The notes beneath the pieces were generated by a model that searched no databases, had not been told where the DNA came from, and saw only the letters and a list, made by a program, of their open reading frames with translations. Positions 37,489-45,328 of a stretch of DNA of 64,000 bases are shown here, piece by piece. The DNA is from CAVSJJ01 sp963771015. GTDB taxonomy: Bacteria > Actinomycetota > Actinomycetes > Actinomycetales > Dermatophilaceae. Positions within the stretch are counted from its first letter, which is position 1. Every line of letters starts with the position of its first letter. The translations under genes and the position numbers were made by a program. The stretch lies in assembly GCA_963771015.1 (NCBI GenBank), contig CAVYRN010000012.1, forward strand, positions 1 to 64,000. Direction: 5' to 3'.

Positions 37489-37992
37489 ATGCCACGCCTT
37501 GTCATCATCGGCCCGCCCGGCGCGGGCAAGTCCACCGTCGGCGAGCTCGTCGCGGAGCGGCTCGGTGTGCCGTTCTTCGACACCGACGCGGCGATCGAGG
37601 TGGGGGAGGGCCGCTCCATCGCCGAGATCTTCATCGCCGACGGCGAGAGTGCCTTCCGAGCCCTCGAACGCGACGAGGTCGTCCAGGCACTCGCCGTGGA
37701 GAACGGCGTCGTCGCCCTGGGCGGCGGGGCCCCGATGGACCCCGACATCCAGCGGGCGCTCGAGGGGCTGACCGTCGTCTTCCTCGATGTCGGGATCGCC
37801 GACGCCGCCAAGCGGGTCGGGCTGGACCAGTCCCGGCCGCTGCTCGCCGTGAACCCTCGGGCCACCTGGACGGCGCTGATGAACGGGCGCCGGCCGATCT
37901 ACGAGCGGCTGTCCACCCATCGGGTCGACACGGCCGGCCGGGCGCCGCAGGACATCGCCGACGAGGTCGTCCGGGTGGTGGACCAGGCGTGA
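37489..37992 (+). CDS. aroK: Shikimate kinase
   Basis: 167 residues. P-loop IIGPPGAGKSTVGELVAERL (5-24), substrate acid DTDAAIE (about 31-37), FRALERDEV (Arg of the shikimate site), GGGAPMD, and adenine-loop region LDQSRPLLAVNP. ATG 37489 is chosen; GTG 37480, which overlaps the aroC stop, would add three residues and is equally possible. The stop overlaps aroB (GTGA). Confidence 0.93.
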   Translation: MPRLVIIGPPGAGKSTVGELVAERLGVPFFDTDAAIEVGEGRSIAEIFIADGESAFRALERDEVVQALAVENGVVALGGGAPMDPDIQRALEGLTVVFLDVGIADAAKRVGLDQSRPLLAVNPRATWTALMNGRRPIYERLSTHRVDTAGRAPQDIADEVVRVVDQA

Positions 37993-39062
37993 CCCCCCCG
38001 TCGACGACCATCTCCGTCGGTGGGGACTACGACGTCGTCATCGGTCGGAACCTGCTCGGCACGGTCGGAGGAATGCTTCGGCCGAGCGTCCAGCGGGTCC
38101 TCGTCGTCCACCCCGACACCCTCCCCGGCCCGGCCGCTTCCGTCGCCGCCGCCCTCGGGGTCGACCACGAGGTGCACGTCGCCGCCGTACCCGACGCCGA
38201 GGCCGCCAAGACGGCGCAGGCGGCCGCCGACCTGTGGGGGGTCCTCGGGCGCGCCGGGTTCACCCGCAGTGATGCCGTCGTGGCCGTCGGCGGCGGCACG
38301 GTGACCGACCTCGCAGGCTTCGCGGCCGCGACCTGGTTGCGTGGGGTGGCCGTCGTCCAGGTGCCGACGACGCTGCTCGCCATGGTCGACGCGGCCGTCG
38401 GCGGCAAGACCGGCATCAACACGGCCGAGGGCAAGAACCTCGTCGGCTCCTTCCACCCGCCCGCCGGGGTGGTCTGCGACCTCGACGTGCTCGGGACGCT
38501 TCCGGTCGCCGACTACGTCTCGGGGCTGGCCGAGATCGTCAAGGCCGGGTTCATCGCCGACCCGGTCATCCTCGAGCTCGTCGAGTCCGACCCCGACGGC
38601 GCCCGTCGCTGGGACGGGCCGCACACGAGCGCGCTGATCGAGCGGGCCATCGCCGTCAAGGGCGAGGTCGTCAGCAAGGACCTCACCGAGTCCTGGCTGC
38701 GCGAGATCCTCAACTACGGGCACACCTTCGGCCACGCGATCGAGCAGGTCGAGGGCTACACCCGACGGCACGGCGAGGCCGTCGCGATCGGGATGGTGTA
38801 TGCGGCCGAGCTCGCCGCCCGCGCGAGCTCCCTGCCACGGGACGTCGTCGCGCGGCACCGGAGCATCCTGACGGCCGTCGGGCTGCCGACGTCCTACGTC
38901 CCGGGCCGGTTCGAGGACCTGCTCACGGCGATGCGGCGGGACAAGAAGACCCGCGGGTCGCTGTTGCGCTTCGTCGTACTCGAGGACCTTGCCCGTCCGG
39001 CGCGTCTCGAGGGCCCCGACGAGGAGCTGCTGCGCGCGGCGTACGACGCGGTCAGCGGCTGA
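37989..39062 (+). CDS. aroB: 3-dehydroquinate synthase
   Basis: 357 residues. NAD-dependent cyclisation of DAHP. Domain one contains VAVGGGTVTDLAGFAAATWL (about 96-115), followed by VPTTLLAMVDAAVGGKTGIN (zinc and substrate loop). Later blocks are NLVGSFHPPAGVVCDLDVL, GLAEIVKAGF, LNYGHTFGHAIE and RRDKKTRGSLLRFVVL. Part of the aroC-aroK-aroB operon. aroQ, which follows aroB in mycobacteria, is absent here; efp comes next after 170 bases. Confidence 0.96.
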   Translation: MTPPSTTISVGGDYDVVIGRNLLGTVGGMLRPSVQRVLVVHPDTLPGPAASVAAALGVDHEVHVAAVPDAEAAKTAQAAADLWGVLGRAGFTRSDAVVAVGGGTVTDLAGFAAATWLRGVAVVQVPTTLLAMVDAAVGGKTGINTAEGKNLVGSFHPPAGVVCDLDVLGTLPVADYVSGLAEIVKAGFIADPVILELVESDPDGARRWDGPHTSALIERAIAVKGEVVSKDLTESWLREILNYGHTFGHAIEQVEGYTRRHGEAVAIGMVYAAELAARASSLPRDVVARHRSILTAVGLPTSYVPGRFEDLLTAMRRDKKTRGSLLRFVVLEDLARPARLEGPDEELLRAAYDAVSG

Positions 39063-39128
39063 CCCCGGGGGCTTCTCGGAGCCGGCCGGGTCGTGCGGCG
39101 GCGTGCCGGCCGGGGGCGGCGAGCAGGG

Positions 39129-39202
39129 TACGATGGCGCCCGATCCCCGCCTCATCCGGAGCCGGTGACGCGTGCCCGGGCACGCCGTCCGGTAGGCCGG
39201 AC
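39129..39202 (+). promoter_or_regulatory. efp promoter and structured leader
   Basis: TACGAT (39129-39134) is a good -10. The ~90-base leader that follows holds a perfect 16-base palindrome GCGTGCCCGGGCACGC (39170-39185) and, one base later, the hairpin GTCCGG-TAGG-CCGGAC (39187-39202). The ribosome-binding site GAGAGAG lies 15 bases beyond. Role is unknown; it may be an RNA structure for translational control, or an aroB terminator, or a protein site. Confidence 0.5.
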
Positions 39203-39232
39203 GCACCGACCGCAACGAGAGAGATGTTCCGC

Positions 39233-39793
39233 GTGGCAACGACCAACGACCTCAAGAACGGCCTCGTCCTCAACATCGAGGGCCAGCTGTGGACCGTCGT
39301 CGAGTTCCAGCACGTCAAGCCCGGCAAGGGCCCGGCCTTCGTGCGCACCAAGCTCAAGAACGTCATGTCCGGCAAGGTCGTCGACCGAACGTTCAACGCC
39401 GGCGTCAAGGTCGAGACGGCGAACGTCGACAAGCGGACGATGCAGTACCTCTACAACGACGGCACCGACTTCATCTTCATGGAGCCCGACACCTACGACC
39501 AGATCTCGATCTCGCCCGAGGTCGTCGGGGACGCCGCGAAGTTCATGCTCGAGAACCAGGACGCCGTCGTCGCCAGGCATGACGGCAGCGTTCTGTTCAT
39601 CGAGCTCCCGGCCTCCGTCGTCCTCGAGATCACCTACACCGAGCCCGGCCTCCAGGGGGACCGCTCCACCGGGGGCACCAAGCCCGCGACGCTGGAGACC
39701 GGCGCCGAGATCGCGGTGCCGCTGTTCCTCGAGACCGGTGAGAAGGTCAAGGTGGACACCCGCGACGGCTCCTACCTCGGCCGGGTCAGCTGA
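39233..39793 (+). CDS. efp: Translation elongation factor P
   Basis: 186 residues. EF-P rescues ribosomes stalled at polyproline. Three beta-barrel domains as usual. The tip loop reads HVKPGKGPAFVRTK with PGKGP at 30-34 and Lys32 at the tip. The palindromic PGKGP loop marks the EF-P subfamily (described in Corynebacterium) that works without lysine modification. I chose GTG 39233, which has GAGAGAG nine bases upstream; ATG 39224 would be only a base from the same site. nusB follows seven bases later. Confidence 0.95.
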   Translation: MATTNDLKNGLVLNIEGQLWTVVEFQHVKPGKGPAFVRTKLKNVMSGKVVDRTFNAGVKVETANVDKRTMQYLYNDGTDFIFMEPDTYDQISISPEVVGDAAKFMLENQDAVVARHDGSVLFIELPASVVLEITYTEPGLQGDRSTGGTKPATLETGAEIAVPLFLETGEKVKVDTRDGSYLGRVS

Positions 39794-39799
39794 CCCACC

Positions 39800-40213
39800 G
39801 TGGGTGCCCGGTCCAAGGCCCGCAAGCGGGCGCTCGACCTGCTGTTCGAGGCCGAGCAGCGAGGCGTCGACCCGAGCCGACTGCTCGCCGAGCGGCTCGC
39901 CCGTCCGACGACGAAGGCGCCCCTCGCCGAGTACACCGTCACCCTGGTGACGGGCGTCGTCGAGCACGGGGCCGACATCGACGAGCTGCTCGCGACGTAC
40001 TCCCAGGGCTGGGGCCTGGAGCGGATGCCGGCCGTCGACCGGGCGATCCTGCGTCTCGGGGCCTACGAGGTCCTGTACGCCGAGGGGGTGCCCGGGCCGG
40101 TGGCCATCGCCGAGGCGGTGGCGCTGGCGACCGAGCTGTCGACCGATGAGTCCCCGCGGTTCGTCAACGGGCTTTTGGCCCGTTTGGCTGAGGTGAAGTC
40201 GACGCTGGGCTGA
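39800..40213 (+). CDS. nusB: Transcription antitermination factor NusB
   Basis: 137 residues. NusB binds boxA RNA with S10 and supports rRNA antitermination. All-helical fold: ARSKARKRALDLLFEAEQRG (3-22), LVTGVVEHGADIDELL, then WGLERMPAVDRAILRLGAYE (71-90) and the conserved VNGLLARLAEVK end. efp-nusB order is conserved. It has no structural change. Confidence 0.95.
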   Translation: MGARSKARKRALDLLFEAEQRGVDPSRLLAERLARPTTKAPLAEYTVTLVTGVVEHGADIDELLATYSQGWGLERMPAVDRAILRLGAYEVLYAEGVPGPVAIAEAVALATELSTDESPRFVNGLLARLAEVKSTLG

Positions 40214-40341
40214 GACCCTGGTGGGGAGCGACGTCCCACGACCCCCTCGGGTCACAGTCGTTACGTCAACTGAATCCCCTCCCGTCTCTGTGTGTCATCC
40301 TGTGCAAGACACATCCGTCACATCTGCCCCTGGAGTCCCTC

Positions 40342-43300
40342 GTGTCACGCCCCCAGTCTGCGCTCCGCCGCTGGGCCATCCCGCTCCTCGCCATCGGCGC
40401 CCTCCTCCTCGCCCCGCAGGCGGCGAGCGCCGCGTCGCCCACGGAAGCGCCCGTCGCCGCACCAACCCCCGGGGCGTCGCGCCCGGTCACAGCGGGCGCT
40501 GCGGCGTTCACCGGGCCGCTGCAGACCGTCCGCTACCGCTCAGTCACCGTCCGGGTACCCGCGGACTGGCCGGTCATCAGCTTCGACGCCGACCCCACGG
40601 CCTGCCTGCGACTGGACCGAGCGGCCCTCTACCTCGGTACCCCGGGCACCGAGCAAGACTGCCCGGCACACGCCGTGGGCCGCGCCGGAACCGTGTGGCT
40701 CGCTCCCGCCGGTGCCCGTGAGCGCTCGCTCGCCGCCACCGGTCGAGCCGAGAGCGTCGATGGGCTGCGGGCCCGGGTCCTCGACAGCGGGGCCTCCCAG
40801 GAGCGTGAGGTCGTCCTGCCCGACGCGGGCGTGGTCGTCCGGACCGCCTGGGGAGCGGACGCGACGGTGACGGAGAATGCCGTCGCCTCGCTGGCCCCGG
40901 TTGCGGGGCCGATCGCTGCTCCGGTCGCCGCCACCGCGAGCACCGGGACGACCGTGAGCACCGGGACGACCGCGGCGGGGTCCGGCGCGGCGCTGGCGGC
41001 GAGCACCGCGTCCGCGACGGCCGCCGCCACGGGCACGGTTCTCACCGGCATGGCCTTCGACGCCTGCTCGGCGCCGTCGACGACGACGATGAGCGCCTGG
41101 CGGCACTCGCCGTACGCCGCCGTCGGCATCTACATCGGTGGTTCGATGCGGGCCTGCGGCGACGGCAACCTCAGCGCCTCGTGGGTCAGCACCGTCACCG
41201 GCGCCGGGTGGGGTCTCATCCCCATCTACGTCGGACCGCAGGCGCCGTGCGTCTACCAGGGCGGCCTGGCCGCGATCTCGGCGAGCAAGGCCACCACCCA
41301 GGGCAGGAACAACGCGGCCGACGCGATCGTCCAGGCCACCCGGTTCGGCCTGGGCCCGGGCACGGTCATCTACTACGACATGGAGGCCTACGCGACCGGG
41401 AACACGTCGTGCACGAATGCCGTCCTCGACTTCGTCACCGCCTGGACCGCCGAGCTGCGCCGCCAGGGGTACCTCTCCGGCGTCTACGGCAGCCCCGCAT
41501 CCCTCATGAGCGACATGTCCCGCGCGTTCGCCGCCCACGACCCGACGTTCACCCCACCCGACCACGTCTGGTACGCCCACTGGAACCAGCGCCAGGACGT
41601 CACCGACTCCGCGTCGTACCCGGCGTTCAAGGACGCCTACTGGCGCAACCACCAGCGACTCCACCAGTACGCCGGGGGCCACAACGAGACGTGGGGCGGC
41701 AGGACCATCAACATCGACTCCAACTGGGTCGACGCCAAGCTGCCCGGTCACGCCGTCCAGGTCAGCTACGGGACGAACACCCTCGGCCCGGGCTCGGCGG
41801 GCTTCGTCTTCACCGGGTCGATGAGTGGCTGGCACCCCCAGCCCGGGCAGGGCGTCATGGGGATGTCGTACTACACGAACTCCACCGCGACGGCGACCGA
41901 GGACCAGGGCGCGACATGGTCCCCGACGCTGCGCCGGGCGCTGTATGCCGTGGACGCCTTCGTCCCCGATACCCGGACGAGCGGCACCGCCGCCTACACC
42001 GTCACCGACGCGCGGGGGAGGAGCACGGCGAGCATCGCCCAGTGGCAGGCCAAGGGCTACCAGCGGGTGGGGACCTACCTCGCCCTCCCGGACCAGCCGA
42101 TCACCATCCACATGGCAGACAGCGGGTCGGCGACGACGTCTCGCCAGGTGTCCGCGGACGCCATGCGTTTCACCGTCCTCGCCACGGAGCCGGCCGCCCC
42201 CGCGACGGTGACCGGTGCACCGAGCGACGGGCGGGTCGTCGTCTCGTGGAGCGCGGCCAACGCGAACGGCTCGCCCGTGACCGGCTACACCGTCACCGCC
42301 TCACCCGGTGGCGCGACCGTCGCCGTCGGGGGGAGCACCCGGTCGGCAACGGTCACCGGGCTGACGAACGGGACGGCATACACCTTCACCGTTCACGCGA
42401 CGAACATCGTCGGTGACGGCGTGGAGTCGGCGGCCTCCGACCCCGTCGTCCCGACCGCAGCCGGCCGCGTCGTCGCCGTCACCCCGACGCGGGTTCTCGA
42501 CACCCGCAGGGGGACCACGGCGAACCCCGGTCTGTCGAAGGTGCTGGCCCCGCACCAGTCGGTGACGGTGCACCTGACGGGGACCGGGACTCCGGTGCCC
42601 ACCGGCGCGACCTCCGTGGCGGTCAACCTCACCGTGACGGCCCCGACCCGGAACGGCCACCTCGACGACGCCTCCGGCGGCACGTCGCTGCTCAACTTCA
42701 CCGCCGGCGCGACCGTCGCGAACCTCGCGACGCTGCGGGTGGGGTCGAGCGGGACCGTCACGCTCGCCAACGGCTCGGGTGGCAGCATCCAGCTCATCGC
42801 CGACGTCCAGGGCTACGTCTCCCCGACGACGTCCGTTGGCGGCCAGTGGCTTCCGACGGCGCCCGCCCGGCTGCTCGACACCCGGCACGGGACGACGGCG
42901 AACATCCGGTCCCGTGCGCTCGGCGCGGGCGAGTGGGTCGACGTCCAGGTCGGCGGGGTCCTGGGGTCCCCGGTCAGCGGGGCGGCCACCGCCGCGGCCC
43001 TGCGCCTCACGGCCGTCAACGCGACGAAGAACGGCTACCTCACGGTGAGCGACGGGTCGGCCGGTGCCACGTCGGCGGTGAACTACCGGGCCGGGGTGGT
43101 GGCGGGCAACCTGGCCCTCGCGGTGCTCAGCGATACCGGCTCGGTCCGGGTCACCAACCACTCGGCCGGGCGCGTCGACGTGCTCGTCGACGTCCAGGGC
43201 CAGGTCGCCTCCAGCGGTTCGTTGTGGACCCCGGTGACGACGGGCCGGGTGCTGGATACCCGCCGAGGCACGACTGCCAACCCGGGCGCCGCGGCGATCC

Positions 43301-43590
43301 CGGCCGGGGGCGACCGGGTCGTGAAGATCGCCGGGGTGGCGGGTTCGCCGGTCCCGGCCGGCGCCTCGGCTGTCTCGGTCAACCTCACCGTCGTGCCGTC
43401 GACCTGGGGCGGCTGGCTCTCCGCGGCGCCGACCCCGACGACATCGACGTCCGCGGTCAACTTCCCGGCGGGCACGGTGGTCGCCAGCCTGGCCGTGGTG
43501 TCGCTCGGCAGCGATGGGACGATCGTCGTCCACAACGGCTCGGGAGGCTCGGTCGACCTCGTCGTCGACGTGCAGGGGTACGCGACGTAG
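40342..43590 (+). CDS. Secreted multidomain protein: DUF1906 (glycoside-hydrolase-like), golvesin-like, FN3 and three C-terminal repeats
   Basis: 1,082 residues. Signal peptide (SALRRWAIPLLAIGALLLAP, 5-24, cleaved after about AASA). Residues 31-190 are a short unknown domain, then a Thr/Ala linker (200-230). DUF1906, an Rv2525c-like glycoside-hydrolase-like domain, covers about 237-480 (GMAFDACSAPSTTTMSAWRH, YYDMEAYATG with the acidic pair, LHQYAGG). A golvesin/Xly-like domain covers about 485-612, FN3 about 618-706. Three ~120-residue repeats follow (710-828, 835-957, 962-1081), each starting RVLDTRRGTTAN-like and ending VQGY. These repeats are common in secreted actinobacterial proteins and may bind the wall. 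Inference: cell-wall-associated glycan-active protein. GTG 40342 is chosen; it lies in a region without a clear promoter. Confidence 0.85.
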   Translation: MSRPQSALRRWAIPLLAIGALLLAPQAASAASPTEAPVAAPTPGASRPVTAGAAAFTGPLQTVRYRSVTVRVPADWPVISFDADPTACLRLDRAALYLGTPGTEQDCPAHAVGRAGTVWLAPAGARERSLAATGRAESVDGLRARVLDSGASQEREVVLPDAGVVVRTAWGADATVTENAVASLAPVAGPIAAPVAATASTGTTVSTGTTAAGSGAALAASTASATAAATGTVLTGMAFDACSAPSTTTMSAWRHSPYAAVGIYIGGSMRACGDGNLSASWVSTVTGAGWGLIPIYVGPQAPCVYQGGLAAISASKATTQGRNNAADAIVQATRFGLGPGTVIYYDMEAYATGNTSCTNAVLDFVTAWTAELRRQGYLSGVYGSPASLMSDMSRAFAAHDPTFTPPDHVWYAHWNQRQDVTDSASYPAFKDAYWRNHQRLHQYAGGHNETWGGRTINIDSNWVDAKLPGHAVQVSYGTNTLGPGSAGFVFTGSMSGWHPQPGQGVMGMSYYTNSTATATEDQGATWSPTLRRALYAVDAFVPDTRTSGTAAYTVTDARGRSTASIAQWQAKGYQRVGTYLALPDQPITIHMADSGSATTSRQVSADAMRFTVLATEPAAPATVTGAPSDGRVVVSWSAANANGSPVTGYTVTASPGGATVAVGGSTRSATVTGLTNGTAYTFTVHATNIVGDGVESAASDPVVPTAAGRVVAVTPTRVLDTRRGTTANPGLSKVLAPHQSVTVHLTGTGTPVPTGATSVAVNLTVTAPTRNGHLDDASGGTSLLNFTAGATVANLATLRVGSSGTVTLANGSGGSIQLIADVQGYVSPTTSVGGQWLPTAPARLLDTRHGTTANIRSRALGAGEWVDVQVGGVLGSPVSGAATAAALRLTAVNATKNGYLTVSDGSAGATSAVNYRAGVVAGNLALAVLSDTGSVRVTNHSAGRVDVLVDVQGQVASSGSLWTPVTTGRVLDTRRGTTANPGAAAIPAGGDRVVKIAGVAGSPVPAGASAVSVNLTVVPSTWGGWLSAAPTPTTSTSAVNFPAGTVVASLAVVSLGSDGTIVVHNGSGGSVDLVVDVQGYAT

Positions 43591-43666
43591 CCGCTGCGAC
43601 GCGGATCACCTGCGAGATTCCGTCCCACCCCGCGAGCCCCGGTGCTGAGGGCCGGACCGGACGGCA

Positions 43667-43672
43667 TAGAGT
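43667..43672 (+). promoter_or_regulatory. Putative -10 box of the pyr operon
   Basis: TAGAGT; transcription would start near 43679, about 16 bases before the PyrR-binding hairpin. A weak -35-like GCTGAG lies 17 bases upstream (43644-43649). Confidence 0.5.
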
Positions 43673-43694
43673 GACCTCGCCAGACATCCTTTAA

Positions 43695-43726
43695 CGACCT
43701 GTCCTGTGAGGCAGGGAAGGAGGTCG
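43695..43726 (+). promoter_or_regulatory. PyrR-binding RNA hairpin overlapping the ribosome-binding site
   Basis: CGACCT (43695-43700) pairs with AGGTCG (43721-43726), and CCTG (43703-43706) with CAGG (43712-43715). The terminal loop reads TCCTGTGAGGC, an almost exact copy of the PyrR-binding consensus (UCCNGNGAGGY). The ribosome-binding site AAGGAGG (43717-43723) is inside the structure and its last bases are in the outer stem. PyrR bound with UMP would hold the site closed, which is the translational mechanism known from mycobacteria. Confidence 0.9.
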
Positions 43727-43733
43727 CGCGCGT

Positions 43734-44354
43734 ATGCCGCGTCCCGACACCAGTCCGCCCGACGGCTCCGAGCCCGGCTCAGGACCCGCCGCACCGAGCT
43801 CCCCTCCGGTCAGCCGGACGGTGATGAGCGACTCCGACGTCTCCCGGGCCCTGCGCCGCATCGCCCACGAGATCCTCGAACACAACAAGGGCGCCGACGA
43901 CCTCGTCCTGCTGGGCATCCCCACCCGGGGGGTGGCCCTGGCCCATCGCCTCGCCGCCCTCATCGCCGAGGTCGAGGGCGCGGCCGTCCCGGTCGGGGCG
44001 CTCGACGTGACGATGCACCGAGACGACCTGCGCCGCCAGCCGACCCGCAGCCCGATGCGGACCGAGATCCCGCCCGAGGGCATCGACGACCGGGTCGTCG
44101 TCCTCGTCGACGACGTCCTGTACTCGGGCCGAACGGTCAGGGCCGCCCTCGACGCACTCTCCGACCTCGGCCGCCCCCGCGCCGTCCGTCTCGCCGTCCT
44201 GGTGGACCGGGGCCATCGGGAGCTGCCGATCCGGGCCGACCACGTCGGCAAGAACCTCCCCACCGCGCACAGCGAGAAGGTCCGCGTGCGGTTGACCGAG
44301 CACGACGACGAACCCGAAGGCGTGACGATCTCCGCCGGTGAGGCGGGCTCATGA
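43734..44354 (+). CDS. pyrR: PyrR: pyrimidine operon RNA-binding regulator / uracil phosphoribosyltransferase
   Basis: 206 residues. The PRPP loop VVVLVDDVLYSGRTVRAALD (about 122-141) and DVSRALRRIAHEILEHNKGA (35-54) are typical. The first 26 residues are a Pro/Ser-rich extension not present in Bacillus PyrR. ATG 43734 is set by AAGGAGG ten bases upstream; ATG 43824 (MSDSDVSR) would lack one. The protein controls its own operon through the hairpin above. Its stop overlaps pyrB (ATGA). Confidence 0.95.
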   Translation: MPRPDTSPPDGSEPGSGPAAPSSPPVSRTVMSDSDVSRALRRIAHEILEHNKGADDLVLLGIPTRGVALAHRLAALIAEVEGAAVPVGALDVTMHRDDLRRQPTRSPMRTEIPPEGIDDRVVVLVDDVLYSGRTVRAALDALSDLGRPRAVRLAVLVDRGHRELPIRADHVGKNLPTAHSEKVRVRLTEHDDEPEGVTISAGEAGS

Positions 44355-45328
44355 GACGCCATCTCCTGTCCATCGCCGATCTCACCCGCGAGGACATCCG
44401 GATGATCCTCGACACCGCGGCCGAGATGCACGACGTCCAGCGCCGCGAGGTGAAGAAGCTCCCGACGCTGCGCGGCCGGACCGTCATCAACCTCTTCTTC
44501 GAGGACTCGACCCGCACCCGGTCCTCGTTCGAGATCGCCGGCAAGTGGCTCTCGGCCGATGTCATCAACATCTCCGCCAAGGGCTCCTCGACCTCCAAGG
44601 GCGAGTCGCTGCGGGACACCGTCAAGACGGTGGCCGCCATGGGTGTCGACGCCCTCGTCATCCGGCACAGCGCCAGCGGTGCGCCGAGCCAGGTGACCGG
44701 CTGGGTGGACGCCCAGGTCATCAACGCCGGCGACGGCACCCACGAGCACCCGACCCAGGCCCTGCTCGACGCCTACACGATGGAGCAGCGGCTGGGTCGG
44801 CTCGAGGGGCGCCGGGTGGCCATCGTCGGGGACGTCACCCACTCCCGGGTGGCTCGGTCCAACCTGCTCTCGTTGCGCCTGCTGGGCGCCCAGGTGACCC
44901 TGGTGGCTCCGCCGACGCTCATGCCGGCCGGAGCCGCCCCCTGGGCCGCCGCCGACGGGTTCGACCTCTCCGGCGACCTCGACGAGGTCATCGCGGGCGG
45001 CCCGGACGCGGTGATGATGCTCCGGGTCCAGCGGGAGCGGATGAGCGGCGGGTTCTTCCCGACGCCACGTGAGTACACCGTCGGGTACGGCCTGACCAGA
45101 GACCGCCTCGGCGCTCTGCTCGACGCCAACCCCGAGGCTGTCATCTGCCACCCGGGCCCGATGAACCGCGGCCTCGAGATCTCCGCCGACGCCGCCGATG
45201 CAGCGGCCAGCCTCGTGCTCGACCAGGTCTCGGCGGGGGTCGCCGTGCGGATGAGCGTCCTCTACCACCTGCTCGCGGGGGCAGACGAGCCGGTCGTGAC
45301 CGGCGACGGGACGGAGGTGGCAGCATGA
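44351..45328 (+). CDS. pyrB: Aspartate carbamoyltransferase catalytic chain
   Basis: 325 residues. Carbamoyl-phosphate site FEDSTRTRSSFEIAGK (about 50-65), KGESLRDTVKTVAAMG, aspartate site region HEHPTQALLDAYTMEQRLGR, later VMMLRVQRERM and HPGPMNRGLEI. No PyrI regulatory chain is encoded; actinobacterial ATCase works with dihydroorotase, which is the next gene, overlapping by four bases. Confidence 0.97.
   Translation: MRRHLLSIADLTREDIRMILDTAAEMHDVQRREVKKLPTLRGRTVINLFFEDSTRTRSSFEIAGKWLSADVINISAKGSSTSKGESLRDTVKTVAAMGVDALVIRHSASGAPSQVTGWVDAQVINAGDGTHEHPTQALLDAYTMEQRLGRLEGRRVAIVGDVTHSRVARSNLLSLRLLGAQVTLVAPPTLMPAGAAPWAAADGFDLSGDLDEVIAGGPDAVMMLRVQRERMSGGFFPTPREYTVGYGLTRDRLGALLDANPEAVICHPGPMNRGLEISADAADAAASLVLDQVSAGVAVRMSVLYHLLAGADEPVVTGDGTEVAA

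Noticed and set aside
40941..40980. Short direct repeat of GAGCACCGGGACGACCG in the secreted protein linker
   Set aside because: Two copies inside a Thr/Ala/Ser linker; ordinary low-complexity expansion.
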